Positions 46,201 through 57,779 of a stretch of DNA of 64,000 bases are shown here, piece by piece. The stretch's first letter is position 1; each line of letters opens with the position of its first letter. Source of the stretch: Calamus simplicifolius (taxonomy: Eukaryota > Streptophyta > Magnoliopsida > Arecales > Arecaceae). The stretch covers positions 78,429 to 142,428 of the forward strand of contig UESW01000049.1 in assembly GCA_900491605.1 (NCBI GenBank), in the 5' to 3' direction. The notes beneath the pieces were generated by a model. It was not told the DNA's origin and searched no databases. It saw only the letters and a program-made list of their open reading frames with translations. The translations under genes were made by a program, and so were the position numbers.

Positions 46201-49200
46201 TGATAACCTGCCACTTGGTTTGGTTCTATATGTTTTTCTGTCTTCTGTTTTCTTTTTGGAGTTGTTATGCTGATTCATTCAGTAAATACTTTTTAATAGA
46301 TTCGGGAGTCCATTCGATCTCTTTTCCCAGATAGGGAGTGTTTCCCACTTGTGCGGCCATTGAATAATGAACATGATCTCCAACGCCTTGACAAATCCCT
46401 GTGAGTCTCATCCTTTGTTTTACTTTTGATTTTTTACACATTACGTTTTATTTTATGTTCAACTGTAGATCACCTGTTTCTAACCTCTGTCTTATTATTC
46501 TCTCCACTCATTGTGCAGTTAAACAGATTAAGGCCAGAATTTAGATCAGGTTTGGATGCATTGACAAAGTTTATTTTGAGCGAGCCAGACCTAAACAAGT
46601 AGGGTCCACTGTTATGACTGGTCCCATTCTTGCTGGTATCACACAGTCATTCTTGGATGCGATCAACAATGGAGCCGTGCCTACGATATCCTCCTCATGG
46701 CAGGTTTGTGTTGTGTGAGAGTTTTATATTAATGTAAATTCACTTTTGTTTTTTTTGCTCTTTTTGTGGTTTGTGTCATTATGTAATTCTATTTATTTGT
46801 CAAATTTTGTCAAGGGGAGTGGGGGAAGTGGGGTACTGCTGTGCTATTTTTGTTTTTTGGTTGGGGGCATTGATGATTTATTCTTTGCTTGTTTAATTCT
46901 AAAACAAGGGTTTATCTGTTCACAAGTGTGTCTATTAACAAGAGTATATCTGTTCACAAGCACATATATTATTAGGATCTTGTTAGCTGAATCCTGATGC
47001 CTCTGCATAAAAAATAAGTGTGAAATTGCATATGATTGTTCTTGAAGCATATAGGAGGGTAACAATGGGGCCAAAAAATTCCTTGGGCATGAAGCACGAA
47101 TATGACCTCAAATGATCCATCCTAATTGGATATATTCATATTTGAAAGGTCCACGTTGACTTAGGTGGAGGCAGTTCCCTAAGCACTTGGCCTTGTTTGG
47201 GGCAGCTGTTGTTGGCTGTTGGGAAACAGCTGCCTCCAGCAACTATCCCAAATAGGGCCTTAATGTAAGTCACTTGTGGCTTGAAAATTCGTGGGCTGCA
47301 TAATTGGCACCTGAATAAACTTAGGTTTTTACATAAGGCCAGGCAGATGCAAAGTCATTGGGTTGGTTGGGTCATATGATGTTCATTTTCTATGGGCTGG
47401 CAGGACAGGCTTGGTTGTTTGTAGGGTTGGTGCAGGTTGTAAAGCCCCTTGGTTATCTGTTCATCTACCTCATTTCCTCTTTCTCCTTTCCTCTTCTTCT
47501 TCGGCTCCTCTCCTTCCTCTACCTCTATTTTCATTTGCTTGCTTCATGTCTACTTTTTCCTTGTTTCTTACAGACTGCTTGCCTAGCACCTGTCTAGCAC
47601 CAAGGCACCATGCAGTCTTTCAACTGCTGTTGAACTGCGGCCAAGAGCTTTGAATGGAACGTGTGACCATAGCATTAATAGTTAGAAATTTTAGTTGAAA
47701 AATGGAAAAGAATGGAGACGTAAAAAAGTTATTGGATGTATTATATCTAAATTAATAGTTTGTCTCCACATGTTAACTTTTTTGAATTATTGAAGAAATA
47801 ATATTGTCCATGATCTTACCACAATCTGCCTATGCTTATGCAATTTCCATCTTATGGATCCAAGTATGATTCATCAAATTTTGGTAAGAGGGGGCCAGAG
47901 ATCAAATCAGTTTGGTTCCAAGTTGGTTACGTGGTAGGTTCATTTTGGTTCAGTTATGAGTCCAAAATTTGGGAACCAATCTTGATAGCCTAAAATTGAC
48001 CCTATCTGACCCATGCTCACCTTGCCCTTGATATCGCAAATTTATTACTTAGAATATGTGCTGACTTCAATGTCTCTTTCCACTATCATAGAGATGTTTA
48101 TCTCTTAAGAACCTTAAATTGACTCAACCCGACCCATGCTCATCTCTACCCAAGACACTGCAAATTTACCACTTGGAATCGGTGCCAGCTTGGATGTTTC
48201 TATCCACTACCATGGAGATGGTTTATCTCTTATGGATGCATTTCAACTAATATATGCGAGTAAACTTAATGAAATGATTGAGGAAGATATATAGAAGATA
48301 AAGAACACATTAATTCAACAATCTTTGAGATGAAGCACAAACAAGTAAACTTGGAATGGAGATGTGAGGTGCTTGTGCCTTATCTAAACTGTTGAAATTA
48401 ATATAATCTGATGTTAATAGTGTAGTCAAGATGGTTGTAAGCAAGCTTGGTGGGCGTTGTGAGACGAGCTTTTGTAACCCTTCCAACTGCAAGGGGAAAC
48501 AAAATATCTATTTGTAGTTATTAAGAATATAATACCCAACTGAATCATCTTTTACTGTTGGCATGTTTTCTTAGTTACCTGTGCTATTTCTTTTCCTAGG
48601 CAGGTGACTTAAGGTCACAATGTGATGACCTTCCTAAATGAAGGGAAGGCATTTATATGTTGCAGCTATCTTAATATATAAAAAAATAGCAGTTTTTGTA
48701 CTTGCCATAGGATGTAGCCCTGCATCTGACTTATATCATATCATTTTTTGTCCTTCCCTTGGATGTATGGTATCACAATTCATGCACATTGCAAGCTATG
48801 CATGATCTATAACAAGAAGTTCGTCTTTAATTTCATTCTAGTATAATTTAACATGAATGCATCTGTATGTACATTCACATGCATGCATACATAAACATAC
48901 ATGCAGACATACCTACATATACAGATTTTTGTGTGTGTACATATATTGATGTCTATAGCCATCACTTCAAAAGTTTTCGTAGGAGCCCCTATGAAAGGAG
49001 CTGTGAAACACTGTTTCTGTATAATAACTTTGGTATCTCCTTAACCCAAAAATTAGGTATGCTTTTGGATGTTAATCCATTCACGGAGTCCTCAAAATAT
49101 TGGTAGAGAAGGCTTTACCAATGTTTTGCATATGAGCGCCAACTGGCTCTTTTCCTTCTGTTTTTTGAAGAAATTCTAGTTTTAAGTTCAAAAGAGGGTG

Positions 49201-52200
49201 TGCAAGAGTGACTTGAGCAATCTGGTAGGATAGTAACTTCTATGACAATATTTGTGCTCTTGGTTTCTTTTTCTTCTATACATTCTTGTGTTTATGATGT
49301 TGAAGCTGTGCTTTTCAACAAGGCAAACCTGACATCCAAAATGAGAAGCTAATAGGTTATCAAATGGTACGAGCATGCACGCACTGTTTTCTTTGAAGGG
49401 CACTCATTTATGATATCTTGCAGAGTGTCGAAGAAGCAGAATGCCGTAGGGCATACGATTCTTCTGTTGAGGTTTACATGTCATCTTTTGATCGCACAAG
49501 ACCAGCCGATGAGGTAAGGTTACAACATAGCAGATAAGTGTTGCACTTGCTGGTGGACGTTAGTCTTCGCTAACTTTATATGTTTTAGGCTTTCTTAAGA
49601 GAAGCGCATGAAGATGCTGTTCAAAAATCACTTGCTATATTTAATGCCGGTGCTGTGGGATCTGGCTCAGCACGTATGAACTATGAAAAGCTGCTTCACA
49701 ACTACTACAGAAAGGCATATGAGGTAAGGGTTAACTCTGTTCTTTGGCTGCCATTTCATTTGTTTACTTTCATCATGCACTACTAGGGGTGGCATGCATG
49801 GCTAGGCCTGAAGTCGAGCTACTTATGGATGGCCCAGGCTCAGGCCTGGCCCAACAGAGCCAAGCCTGGCCCAGCCAGCCCGCATTGATATAAAGTATTA
49901 ATATGAGCAGCATAGACGTCTATTTGCTTGGATGGTTAAGAGTTTGGCCTTTTTAACCAATTGGCCCTAGTTCAAATCTCGCCAAACACATTTATTTTTC
50001 ATTAAAAAATATATATATATATATATATAATACTTTTGGGCCATGCCGTGTGGGGGCCTTTTTTTTTAAGCTTGGGCCTAGCTTGAAAATTGAACGGGCC
50101 TAGAAATCCAAGCCTGGCCTAGGCCTTATGGGCCTAAAATCCTAGCCCAAACCCTTAAATTTTTGGGCCGGGCTTGGGATGGCCCATGGGCTGCTCAGCC
50201 CATGCCCAACCACTATGCGGTACAAAGAAACTATAGTGTAAATTTATCTCTACTAGGGTCTTTTCTCTTTGTTCTTGTTGGCATCTGTCATCTACTAACT
50301 TATTTCTGTAACTCTAGCAAGAATAAAATGGAAACTCTGTCCTCTTTATCATTTATTTCCATTTTGTCGGTGCATCTACTGAACTTAGCCTAACCTTGAT
50401 TGTGATCCTGAAATTGCCTAGATTTCTAGTTTAGGTGAAACATATGTAGGTATTCTTTATTTTTACCAGAAAATATAGTCTAGCTATATTATGTCAGTAC
50501 ATTTAGCTCCATCTATTGTGAGCATTTGATGATTGTGATTAAGGTTTTATATACTGGTAACGAATCCTGTACTGTTTTTCATTGGAATGGCATAGTTCCA
50601 ATATAGCACTGGTACTGACAATACTCACTGAAACTGATAGCTCCTAAAGAAATGGAAAAACCACAGGTACTGACTGCTATGGTCGATACAATACCACTTG
50701 TATGCACCAATATGTACTTGTGCTAGTTTTGTGATGGAATGGTATGATACCAGTCATACCGTCCCATTCTAGCTATTTTTGAAACCATGCTTGTGATAAT
50801 ATAATCCGCAAGTTTGTGGTAGTGATATTGTCACACTTATCCACAATTGGCGTCTTTTTTATGTTTTCTTTGAAGTTTGAGTCATAATCTGCTCTTTAAT
50901 GTTGTATAAAACTTTAGTATTTCCCTGAACTATTAAATATTTTGTTAATGAAACCAATTCATCGGCATATACGTGTTCCTTCACATTCCTCTACAATGTC
51001 ATTACTACTATCTTTTATATGTCGTCCATTGCTCTATATAATTTTGATAGTTATTCTGTCTTTGATGTGGGAGAAAAGTTCAACTCTCATGTCCACAATT
51101 GAAACACTTCAATTGTTGCCTGCATGAAACCTTGCATGTTGTTTAGATCCTTGAAGAGCCACCATGTATTAATTGCTTCCACATAAATTAGGTTGTCTTG
51201 GTTTTGTTGGCCATCATGGGCTTGTTTTATTCCAATTGTTTTTGATAGCCTACATCTTTTTCTCCCTTTGTTTTTCCTTTTATGCATACAGCTCCCTGTC
51301 TATCAAATAAACATTTGATGCTCAACTTGGTGACTTAGTTGGTGAGACAAATCCAGTGTTTCGTCCTGTCAACAGGGCCATTTGACCATATATATCTGCG
51401 TTGAGTATTGACCACAATATTTACAGTTGGCAGCTAATTTAACCATGATGCTTCGGAATAAATTGTTGAAGTTGTACACACATACAGTAGCTACACAAAC
51501 ACTTAAAGAGTCATTGCAGCACACAACATAGACACAATAACATGCTTGCAGCCAAGGTTTACCGTACCAAGAACTGGTACTGTTTTGGTACTGAACTAGT
51601 ATTGTTCGATATGGGGTGTACTGTACTGAACCAGTGGCATAATGGTTAGGTGGATCAGGGGCCCCAAGCCATGAACCACCCCAAATTGGGTCGAACCACG
51701 CAGTTCGGAGCTGGTTTGGTTTGGTTCATCCCAAACTGTCTAGTTCAGGATGGTTCAACATAGCATGCTTGCAGCCATCCATTGTCACATGCAGAAAAAA
51801 CAGATGGTCAAGAAAGTGCACCTTTTCTGTGCTTTGGCATTTGAGCAGGGTCTACATAAGTCATGCTTTTGAGCACCTCAATGAAGTTGTCTTTGCTTTG
51901 TGGAAGGCAAGACACCAAATTTACACTTTGGGTGCACCTTGCAGTGTGTGTGCCTTTGACAATACTGATCTTCCTTGATTGATGGATTTTGCAATGATGA
52001 TAAGCTAATATTCTTTTGAACCTATCTGATGTGCCATAGTTAAATAAATGAATGAGGGATAAAAAAAATGATGGCATAAACTGCATAACTGAATTTTATT
52101 TCTGCAGAATTTAATTGGGAACCACATGTTGTAGTCAGGAAATATGAGTTGATTCTACTTGGTTATGCACCGAATGCAGCCAATAATATATATTTGGATT

Positions 52201-55200
52201 TTGTTAGAACCCCGAGGTAATTCCCATGATGTCAGTGATAGTTTCTTAAGCACTATCTTCTGATTCTTTTTGACCAACCATGGTCCAACTAGGACTTAAG
52301 CAAATGGACAACCAGATCTGTTATCATTTCTGAAAGGCAGCCATGTGGCTATTGCAAAAACCCCTTAAACTAGTTGGTGTTATATAGACTAAGAGTAACT
52401 TTTTCTTTTAAAATTTTTTCCACAAGCATTTTTCAGTGTTTTTTCCTTACTTCTTAAAATGTCATACTTTAATGTACTTTTCAGGATATTTTCAAAGAAC
52501 TAACTGAATTTTATTTTCCTATTTATCTTATTTTACAATTCTTTCTTCTTCTTCTTTTTTTTTTTTTTGAAGTTCAACATTTCCCCAAATCTCTTAAACT
52601 TTTGCTGAATTACAGGTTTTGGCCTTGGCAAATTAACCTCAAATTCCAAATTTGTGTGGTACTAAATTGAAATGTCATATTTTTTTTTCATGTCTATCGT
52701 TAATTGAGGGGTTAGTCTCTGCATTCCTGCAAGGTAATATCATATTTGTGTATATATGGGGCTTCTACCGGTCTTCATAATGATTATTAAATAATTTAAC
52801 ATGGTTACCAATTTGTCATCAAGGTTCGTAACACTCAAATTTTCCTCCAGTACTGATGTCATCATTTTGTGACCGCAAGGTCTCTATCCATTTATCTATA
52901 AGTGATCCAGTCTTGTTTCTAGGGTTTTTTTTTTTTTTGTATATTCCTCATTGTTGGTTGAATGCTGATGTAGGGCTACAAAAGGAATGCCTATCTGGAG
53001 GCTGATTTGCGATGTTCAAACACCATACAGAGCATGGAAAAGAAACTACGAGCAGCATGTAATGTCCCCAGTGCAAAACTTGATATTGTGATTCAGGTAA
53101 TAACAGTTTTACCGTGGTCTCATGCATTTGATTGTATATGCATGTGCCTGTATGTACATAACCTTTATTTAAACATTTTAGCCGTAGCTACTCTATTGAA
53201 ACATCTGGCTAAAAACTTGATATCTGCTTTAAGTTATACCTTAGGTGTATTAATGAATCCCTCAATCAGGTGTGACACTAATCTGGTGACTGGCATCTTG
53301 TAACCTAGACCATAACACATGTAGACACCTACACCTGACTAGTTCTTTCACCTTATTTCCAATTTAAGAGTTACATACACCACTTTTGGCTTTTTAATCA
53401 TGGGAGTAGTCCCAAGCTCTACATGATTAAAATTTCTGGCTTTATTGATGGGTGCCTGCATCATCCAATTGTCCTATGAATTATGTTGTGTTTGTAAGAT
53501 TATGATGCAACATCCTCTGCAGGTTCTGGAAAGTTTGCTTTCCGAGTACGAGTCGTCTTCTCATGGTCCGGGCAAATGGAAAATGTTGGCTGCTTTTTTA
53601 CAACGGTGGTACGGCTCTGCCCTTTTGTTTTGTGTTATGTTGGCTGAATGAAGTTAATGTTGATAAAGAAAGATGTTTCAGGAGAGTAGTTTTTTAATCC
53701 GGTGCCTTTTGGCACCGGGTTTTAAAACAAGGGGGTGGGAACGAAACATATTGGCGAAATGGTGTTAAAGTGGAAAACGCCATAACCATCAAAACAACTT
53801 TTGAACCTGACACTGATTTGATGGTTCCATAGTTTTAATTTAATACATTATCATTTCAGATGGCTTTTACACTTTGGATTTCATAAGTTTTACCGATTTT
53901 CTTTTACATTCTTGATAATTTTATTTAACATTTCTGTTTTATTAACTTTTGCTGTTATTCTAATTCTGTTTTACAGTTTGGAGGGGCCCATACTGGACCT
54001 CTTCAAAAAGCAATTAGATCAAATGGAATCTGAACGGAGTGCTATTGTATTGAAATGCCGCTCAAATGAAGATATACTGGGGCTGCTTAAGAAGCAGCTC
54101 GGGGCAAATGAAAAGCACAAGGCTGAATATTTGAAGCGCTATGAGGAAGCTATCAGTGATAAACAAAAATTTTCTGAGGAGTACAACAGGCGTATTGCAA
54201 ATTTGCTTAACAAATGCAGCACACTGGAGGAGCGTTGCTTGAGTTTTGCAAAGGATCGTGATCTTGCAAGAGAGGAATCCACTGATTGGAAAAATAAGTA
54301 TGACCAAAGCAGTTCAGAGCTGAAGGCCGAGGAAGACAGGTTTAAAGCGAAAATTGCAGGTCTGGAGTCCAGGCTAAGTGCTGCTGAAGGAAGATTGGCT
54401 GCTGCTCGTGAACAGGCAGAATCTGCTCAGGAAGAGGCATCAGAGTGGAAGAGGAAGTATGCTGTTGCTGCTGGAGAAGCCAAAACAGCCTTGGAGAGAG
54501 CAGCATTAGTGCATGAGCGCACTAATAAGAAAGCACGAGAAAGGGAAGATGCATTGAGGGCAGAGTTCTCCGCCCAGTTGGTGGAAAAGGTCTGTCATCC
54601 TTTTTTTTTTTTTTCCCTCCTTTCATCGATCTTACAAATTATGTTCAATCCTTATATGTTGCTGTTGATTATAGGAAGAGGAAATCAAGAGCATGAATGC
54701 TCAAGTTGATTCTACTGAGAATAATACAAGCACTCTGGTTTCACAGCTGGAGGTAAAATTTAGATCTTAGAGAACTTTTGTTTCTTCTTCCACTTTTCTT
54801 TTAAATGAAATCTGCATTTCTTTGTTACATTTAAGTAGATGATGATTGCAATTTCATCCAATTTAATTTATCTATAGGCTGCTCAGAGAAAGCTGGAGAA
54901 TCATGAGGTGGAAACTTTGGTCTTGAAGAATGAAACAAAGAAGTTAACTTCAAACTTGGATTCTGTGAAAGTGAAAGCTCAGTCATATGAGAGGGAAGCC
55001 AAAATACTTGAACAAGAAATAACCATCTCCAGGAAAAGTACCTTGCTGAATGCAAGAAATTTGATGATGCAGAAGAGAGGCTCAAGGTTGCTGAAAGGGA
55101 TGCGAAGAGAGCTACAGAGTTGGCTGATACTGCTCGAGCAGAAGTTGTTGCTGCTCAGAAGGAGAAGAGTGAAGTGCAACGGTTGGCAATGGAAAGATTA

Positions 55201-55924
55201 GCAACAATTGAAAGAGTTGAACGACAGGTTGATCGTTTGGAGCAAGAGAAGGTGAAGCTGATGGATGAAGTAGCGAGGTTGCATCAATCTGAAATGGATG
55301 CCATGTCCAAGGTTACATTACTTGAGAAAAGGGTTGATGAGAGAGAAAAAGAAATTGAGGATCTGCTGAGTCAAAGCAACGAACAAAGGTCCAACAGTCC
55401 AAGTCCTCGAGAGTCTTCTGGCAACAGAACGTGCTGCTCGAGCTGAGGCCAATAGCAGAGCAGAGGCCTTGTCCTTGCAGCTACAAGCTACTCAAGGCAG
55501 ACTAGATGCACTCCATCAGGAATTGACATCTGTTCGTCTAAATGAGACTGCACTTGATAGTAAGCTTAGGACTACTTCTCATGGGAAACGTTTAAGAGCA
55601 GATAATTACCCAGGAACAGAATCTGTCCATGATATGGACGTTGATGAAGGGTTGGTGAGGGGTAGAAAGAGATCCAAGAGTACTACAAGCCCCCTAAAGA
55701 TTACTCAGATAGAAGATGGTGGTTCTGTTTATAAAGGAGAAGATTACTCCGAGAGCCAGGAACATCAAGAAACTGAATCTGGTGATGACCATACAAAGTT
55801 CACAATTCTGAAACTGAAGCAGGAGCTCACTAGGCATGGGTTTGGTGGACAACTACTGCAGCTGAGAAATCAAAACAAAAGAGAGATTGTTGCTCTGTAT
55901 GAGAAGTATGTCCTTCAAAAGTAG
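43217..55924 (+). CDS. guanylate-binding protein-like large GTPase, 14 exons, frame-broken
   Basis: A GBP-family gene of about 1080 codons, close to the usual length of the plant guanylate-binding family protein. Exons by GT-AG sites: 43217-43516, 44576-44737, 45520-45584, 45760-45903, 46034-46147, 46300-46400, 46519-46703, 49424-49513, 49589-49723, 52974-53096, 53523-53605, 53977-54589, 54675-54752, 54878-55924. The GTPase domain shows the P-loop GRARQGKS (residues 88-95), the G3 region LLLLDSKG and the RD motif in WLLR/DFYLD across exons 4-5. Exons 8-11 hold the helical GBP-C region. Exons 12-14 are a long coiled coil, with a basic segment (RGRKRSKSTTSPLK) and a conserved tail KLKQELTRHGFGG. 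Five small deletions break the frame, in exons 3, 6, 7 and twice in 14. The start at 43217 fits the family; an in-frame ATG at 43043 would add 58 residues. Confidence 0.88.
47188..47260. mobile_element. short MITE-like hairpin in intron 7
   Basis: GGCCTTGTTTGGGGCAGCTG at the left is mirrored by CAGCTGCC...CCCAAATAGGGCC at the right, giving a 73-base foldback. The GGCC(T/C)TGTTTGG end resembles PIF/Harbinger-type MITEs. It lies inside the 2.8-kb intron 7. Confidence 0.4.
49785..50215. mobile_element. hAT-type MITE in GBP intron 9
   Basis: The ends TAGGGGTGG and CCAACCACTA are imperfect inverted repeats. The 8-base flanks TGCACTAC (49777-49784) and TGCGGTAC (50216-50223) match at six positions, as in an aged hAT duplication. 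The interior has many GGCCTGGCCC-type words in both directions and a (TA)n run at about 50008-50028. Confidence 0.65.
49915..49990 (+). other. tRNA-like (Pol III A/B box) segment inside the MITE
   Basis: TTGCTTGGATGGTTAAGAG resembles an A box with a tRNA D-arm, and AGTTCAAATCTCG about 35 bases later resembles a B box/T-arm. This looks like a SINE or tRNA relic nested in the hAT-type element. A cloverleaf cannot be completed by eye. Confidence 0.35.
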
Positions 55925-57056
55925 CAATTTATCATATAACCACAAACTGACTTCAACTGAGCATCAAAGATTGTGTGTGGTTTGTCCAAATAGTGTGGAA
56001 TTGTCTAAACGAACACAAACTACCCCATATAGAAATGTTTTGTTACTGCAGAGCCTTTCATTTAAAAATGTTTGTAACGTGCAGTACTGTTGATTGATGG
56101 TTGATTTCTTTGTAACATTGTAGTGACTGCCTTGCATTCGATACTAATTTAAATGCAAGCTCTACAGGCTATAGTCAAAATCTATTATTTTCCATCACAA
56201 AAAGAAAAAGGAATTTGATGCTCTCTCGCTACAAATACATGAAATCATTTTTCTTAGACTTTAATAAGGCTTCTTTTGGGTGCATTGTCAGTTGGCTCCT
56301 GGGAAAATATGATTCGTGAGAAGACAACCTTTTTATCTCCCGCTTGAATGCAGTTTGTTTACCATGCTTTTATTACTTCCAAGGATGATTCTGATTAATT
56401 AAACATAATGAAAATGAAATTCTTCTAGATAAAAAAAAACTTTTTTTTTTTTTTTCTGGAAAAACGGTGGCAACCAAACGGACCTACGATTTCAATTGGC
56501 ATCCCATGTCTGAGGATGGGAACACCAGCCTTTATTGTGTGCTGGTCCAGTGGGCAAATAATGGATGCAGCCTTTTCAGTTGCCAAGCAGCCACGTTACA
56601 TGCATGCGGGTTAGAGACATGGGAATACAAATTAAGGGTCCTGGGAGCCCGATTCAATTAATTGATCTTTTAGCTTTACGCATTGGTCTATAACGAGAAG
56701 ACCATCCGGTCAAACGAAAGCGTGAGGAGAACGAACAAAGCCACCAAAGGGTGGTCCTGTCATGGTCCAATCCATCGAACAGCTTGGATCATTCCATGCA
56801 TGAATAGTTGAATACCATGCATTTACTCTAAATGACAAAATAGAAGCCTTGTTTTGAAGCAGAAGGGTACGTTGAGTGGCCCCATATTGCTGGGGAGCTC
56901 TTCATCATGGATTGAAAAATTCTAACACTACTCCCGGTTGTCCAGCTCATTAACGTAAACAAAATCCTTTACATGAGTATAAACTTTGTACCGTAAAATA
57001 TTGTACATCCTCAAATGACCCTCATATGCCTTTTCTGAAAGTTTATATTTGCAGGC
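55925..57056. other. GBP 3' region and intergenic DNA
   Basis: The first 200 bases are probably the 3' UTR; no AATAAA is seen, but TTTGTAA-type far-upstream elements are present. No other gene is supported. Confidence 0.4.
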
Positions 57057-57240
57057 CATTAGTGAGCTTCTTTAAATTTGTTTTTTTTTTTTTTTTTTGT
57101 TGTCCCTGCTAACTGGGTTCAGTGGAATGATAACTGTACAGGGACCGGACGTCAGGTGGCTGTTTTTTATTTTTATTTTATTATTTTGATTAATGGTGGG
57201 CCATATCAGCGTTGCTTTTCGTCAGTTGTATGACGCAAGG
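57057..57240. repeat. dispersed direct repeat, copy 2
   Basis: Partner of 38885-39075, nearly identical, same orientation, 18.2 kb away. It differs by a small indel before GTATGACGCAA and in the length of the T-run. Confidence 0.85.
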
Positions 57241-57502
57241 AAAAGTTTTGTACACCGCCTCGGTGCAGCAAGTCCTACATGGGCTGCACCGCCTCTCCTA
57301 ATTGGTCCACGTGGATCCTACGTGGCTGACGATGCGGAACGGTATGGCTCTGCTACATGTTACGTTCTGATCGTGACGGCCATTAAAAGCGCTTCTCCTT
57401 TATTTTAAAATTGCTGTGCAGACGAAAATGCCCTTTCCCTCCAGCCTATTTCTACCGCCATTTTTTCTTGGATTTCATTGTGCAAGAAAAACTCTTTCTT
57501 CC

Positions 57503-57625
57503 CCTCGCTCTGGCTTTCGGATGCTAAGAATCAGTCCAAGGTTTGAGCAAGATCCTGAGCCCTCGCTCTGGCTTTTGGATGCTAAGGAATAGTCCAAGGT
57601 TTGAGCAAGATTCTGAGCCCTCGCT
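57503..57625. repeat. tandem repeat, 58-bp unit, 2.1 copies
   Basis: CCTCGCTCTGGCTTTCGGAT begins at 57503 and recurs at 57561; a third partial start is at 57619. Each unit carries AGTCCAAGGTTTGAGCAAGA. Confidence 0.85.
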
Positions 57626-57779
57626 CTGATCGGAAGAAAACTTATGGGCATGAAGTAAAAAGTCCTTGTTCCCACTTCTTTGTAAACTCCTTTATTCCAT
57701 CAACAGTTTTTTATCGTTAGAGGAAGTTAATGTGTGACCAAACCATTTAATGCGCGGGTAACTTCCATAGACCAAAACA

